The position numbers and the translations under genes were made by a program. 40,378 nucleotides of DNA from an uncultured Clostridia bacterium (GTDB lineage Bacteria > Bacillota > Clostridia > Oscillospirales > CAG-272). Positions 40,312 to 40,378 of this stretch are shown here, one piece after another (position 1 is the first letter of the stretch; each line of letters begins with the position of its first letter). A model generated the notes under the pieces. That model worked only from the letters and a program-made list of their open reading frames with translations. It made no database searches and was not told the origin of the DNA. The stretch covers positions 1-40,378 of the forward strand of contig CALWTY010000020.1 of the NCBI GenBank assembly GCA_944384585.1, given 5' to 3'.

Positions 40312-40378
40312 GTCCGTTAAAAACGGACAATAGACAAAAGCCCCCTTGATGTGGTAGAATAAAAATACCATATCAAGG
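40312..40378. repeat. Two inverted repeats at the window end, possible edge of another element
   Basis: GTCCGTT (40312-40318) pairs with AACGGAC (40322-40328). CCTTGATGTGGTA (40344-40356) pairs with 40366-40378 with one mismatch. TAGACA (40331) and TAGAAT (40355) spaced 18 bp could be a promoter for the next gene. The low GC content here differs from the flanking genes. It could be an insertion-sequence end or a leader of the next transcript; the window stops before this can be decided. Confidence 0.4.

Overview
This window is about 40.4 kb of high-GC DNA. It looks like a spore-forming member of the Clostridia (Bacillota), possibly a gut Oscillospirales-type genome. Four things support this: strong AGGAGG-type ribosome sites with housekeeping promoters close to consensus, a SpoIIQ-like sporulation peptidase, the 5' part of a sigG gene behind a forespore-type promoter, and the dimeric class II glycyl-tRNA synthetase. 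The taxon is inferred from gene content; no rRNA is present.

Region 1 (1-6.4 kb, plus strand) is an aromatic amino acid block: the 3' end of aroB, then aroC, an aroE-aroK fusion, aroA, tyrA and a type I DAHP synthase. Together these cover most of the route from DAHP to chorismate plus the tyrosine branch. Region 2 (6.4-8.1 kb) holds three long copies of a double-hairpin repeat, two tRNA genes (Glu, elongator Met) with their own promoter and terminator, and a truncated sigG.

Region 3 (8.1-23.5 kb, plus strand) is a glycan-utilisation locus that reads like one operon. It starts at one consensus promoter with a perfect 14-bp palindrome just downstream and ends at a 20-bp-stem terminator. It encodes a GH42-like lipoprotein, a LacI-family regulator, an orphan sugar-binding lipoprotein, an SGNH/sialate-esterase-like protein, a GH38 alpha-mannosidase, a D-lyxose/D-mannose isomerase, a CBM9-like surface protein, a secreted alpha/beta esterase, and three exported proteins sharing an unrecognised domain that I call CAVGE after its first motif (four copies). 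The likely logic is deacylation and capture of a mannose-containing glycan at the surface, release of mannose, and its isomerisation to fructose.

Region 4 (23.5-30.4 kb, minus strand) holds the SpoIIQ-like peptidase, a DUF6320-like zinc-ribbon membrane protein with a condensation-fold acyltransferase and a hormone-sensitive-lipase-type hydrolase, then glyS and an LCP-family protein. Region 5 (30.4-37.9 kb) holds a divergent AraC regulator/GH109-like oxidoreductase pair, a LysR regulator, a CapD/PglF-type nucleotide-sugar dehydratase and a MATE transporter. Region 6 (37.9-40.4 kb) is a metal-homeostasis pair: a COG0523 GTPase with a His/Cys/Asp repeat array and a GTPase-like protein fused to a YcgQ (DUF1980)-type domain. 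The window ends in inverted repeats that may be the edge of another element.

Intergenic DNA is unusual. A dispersed double-hairpin repeat occurs six times with compensatory base changes, and short tandem duplications sit at many gene ends and promoters.
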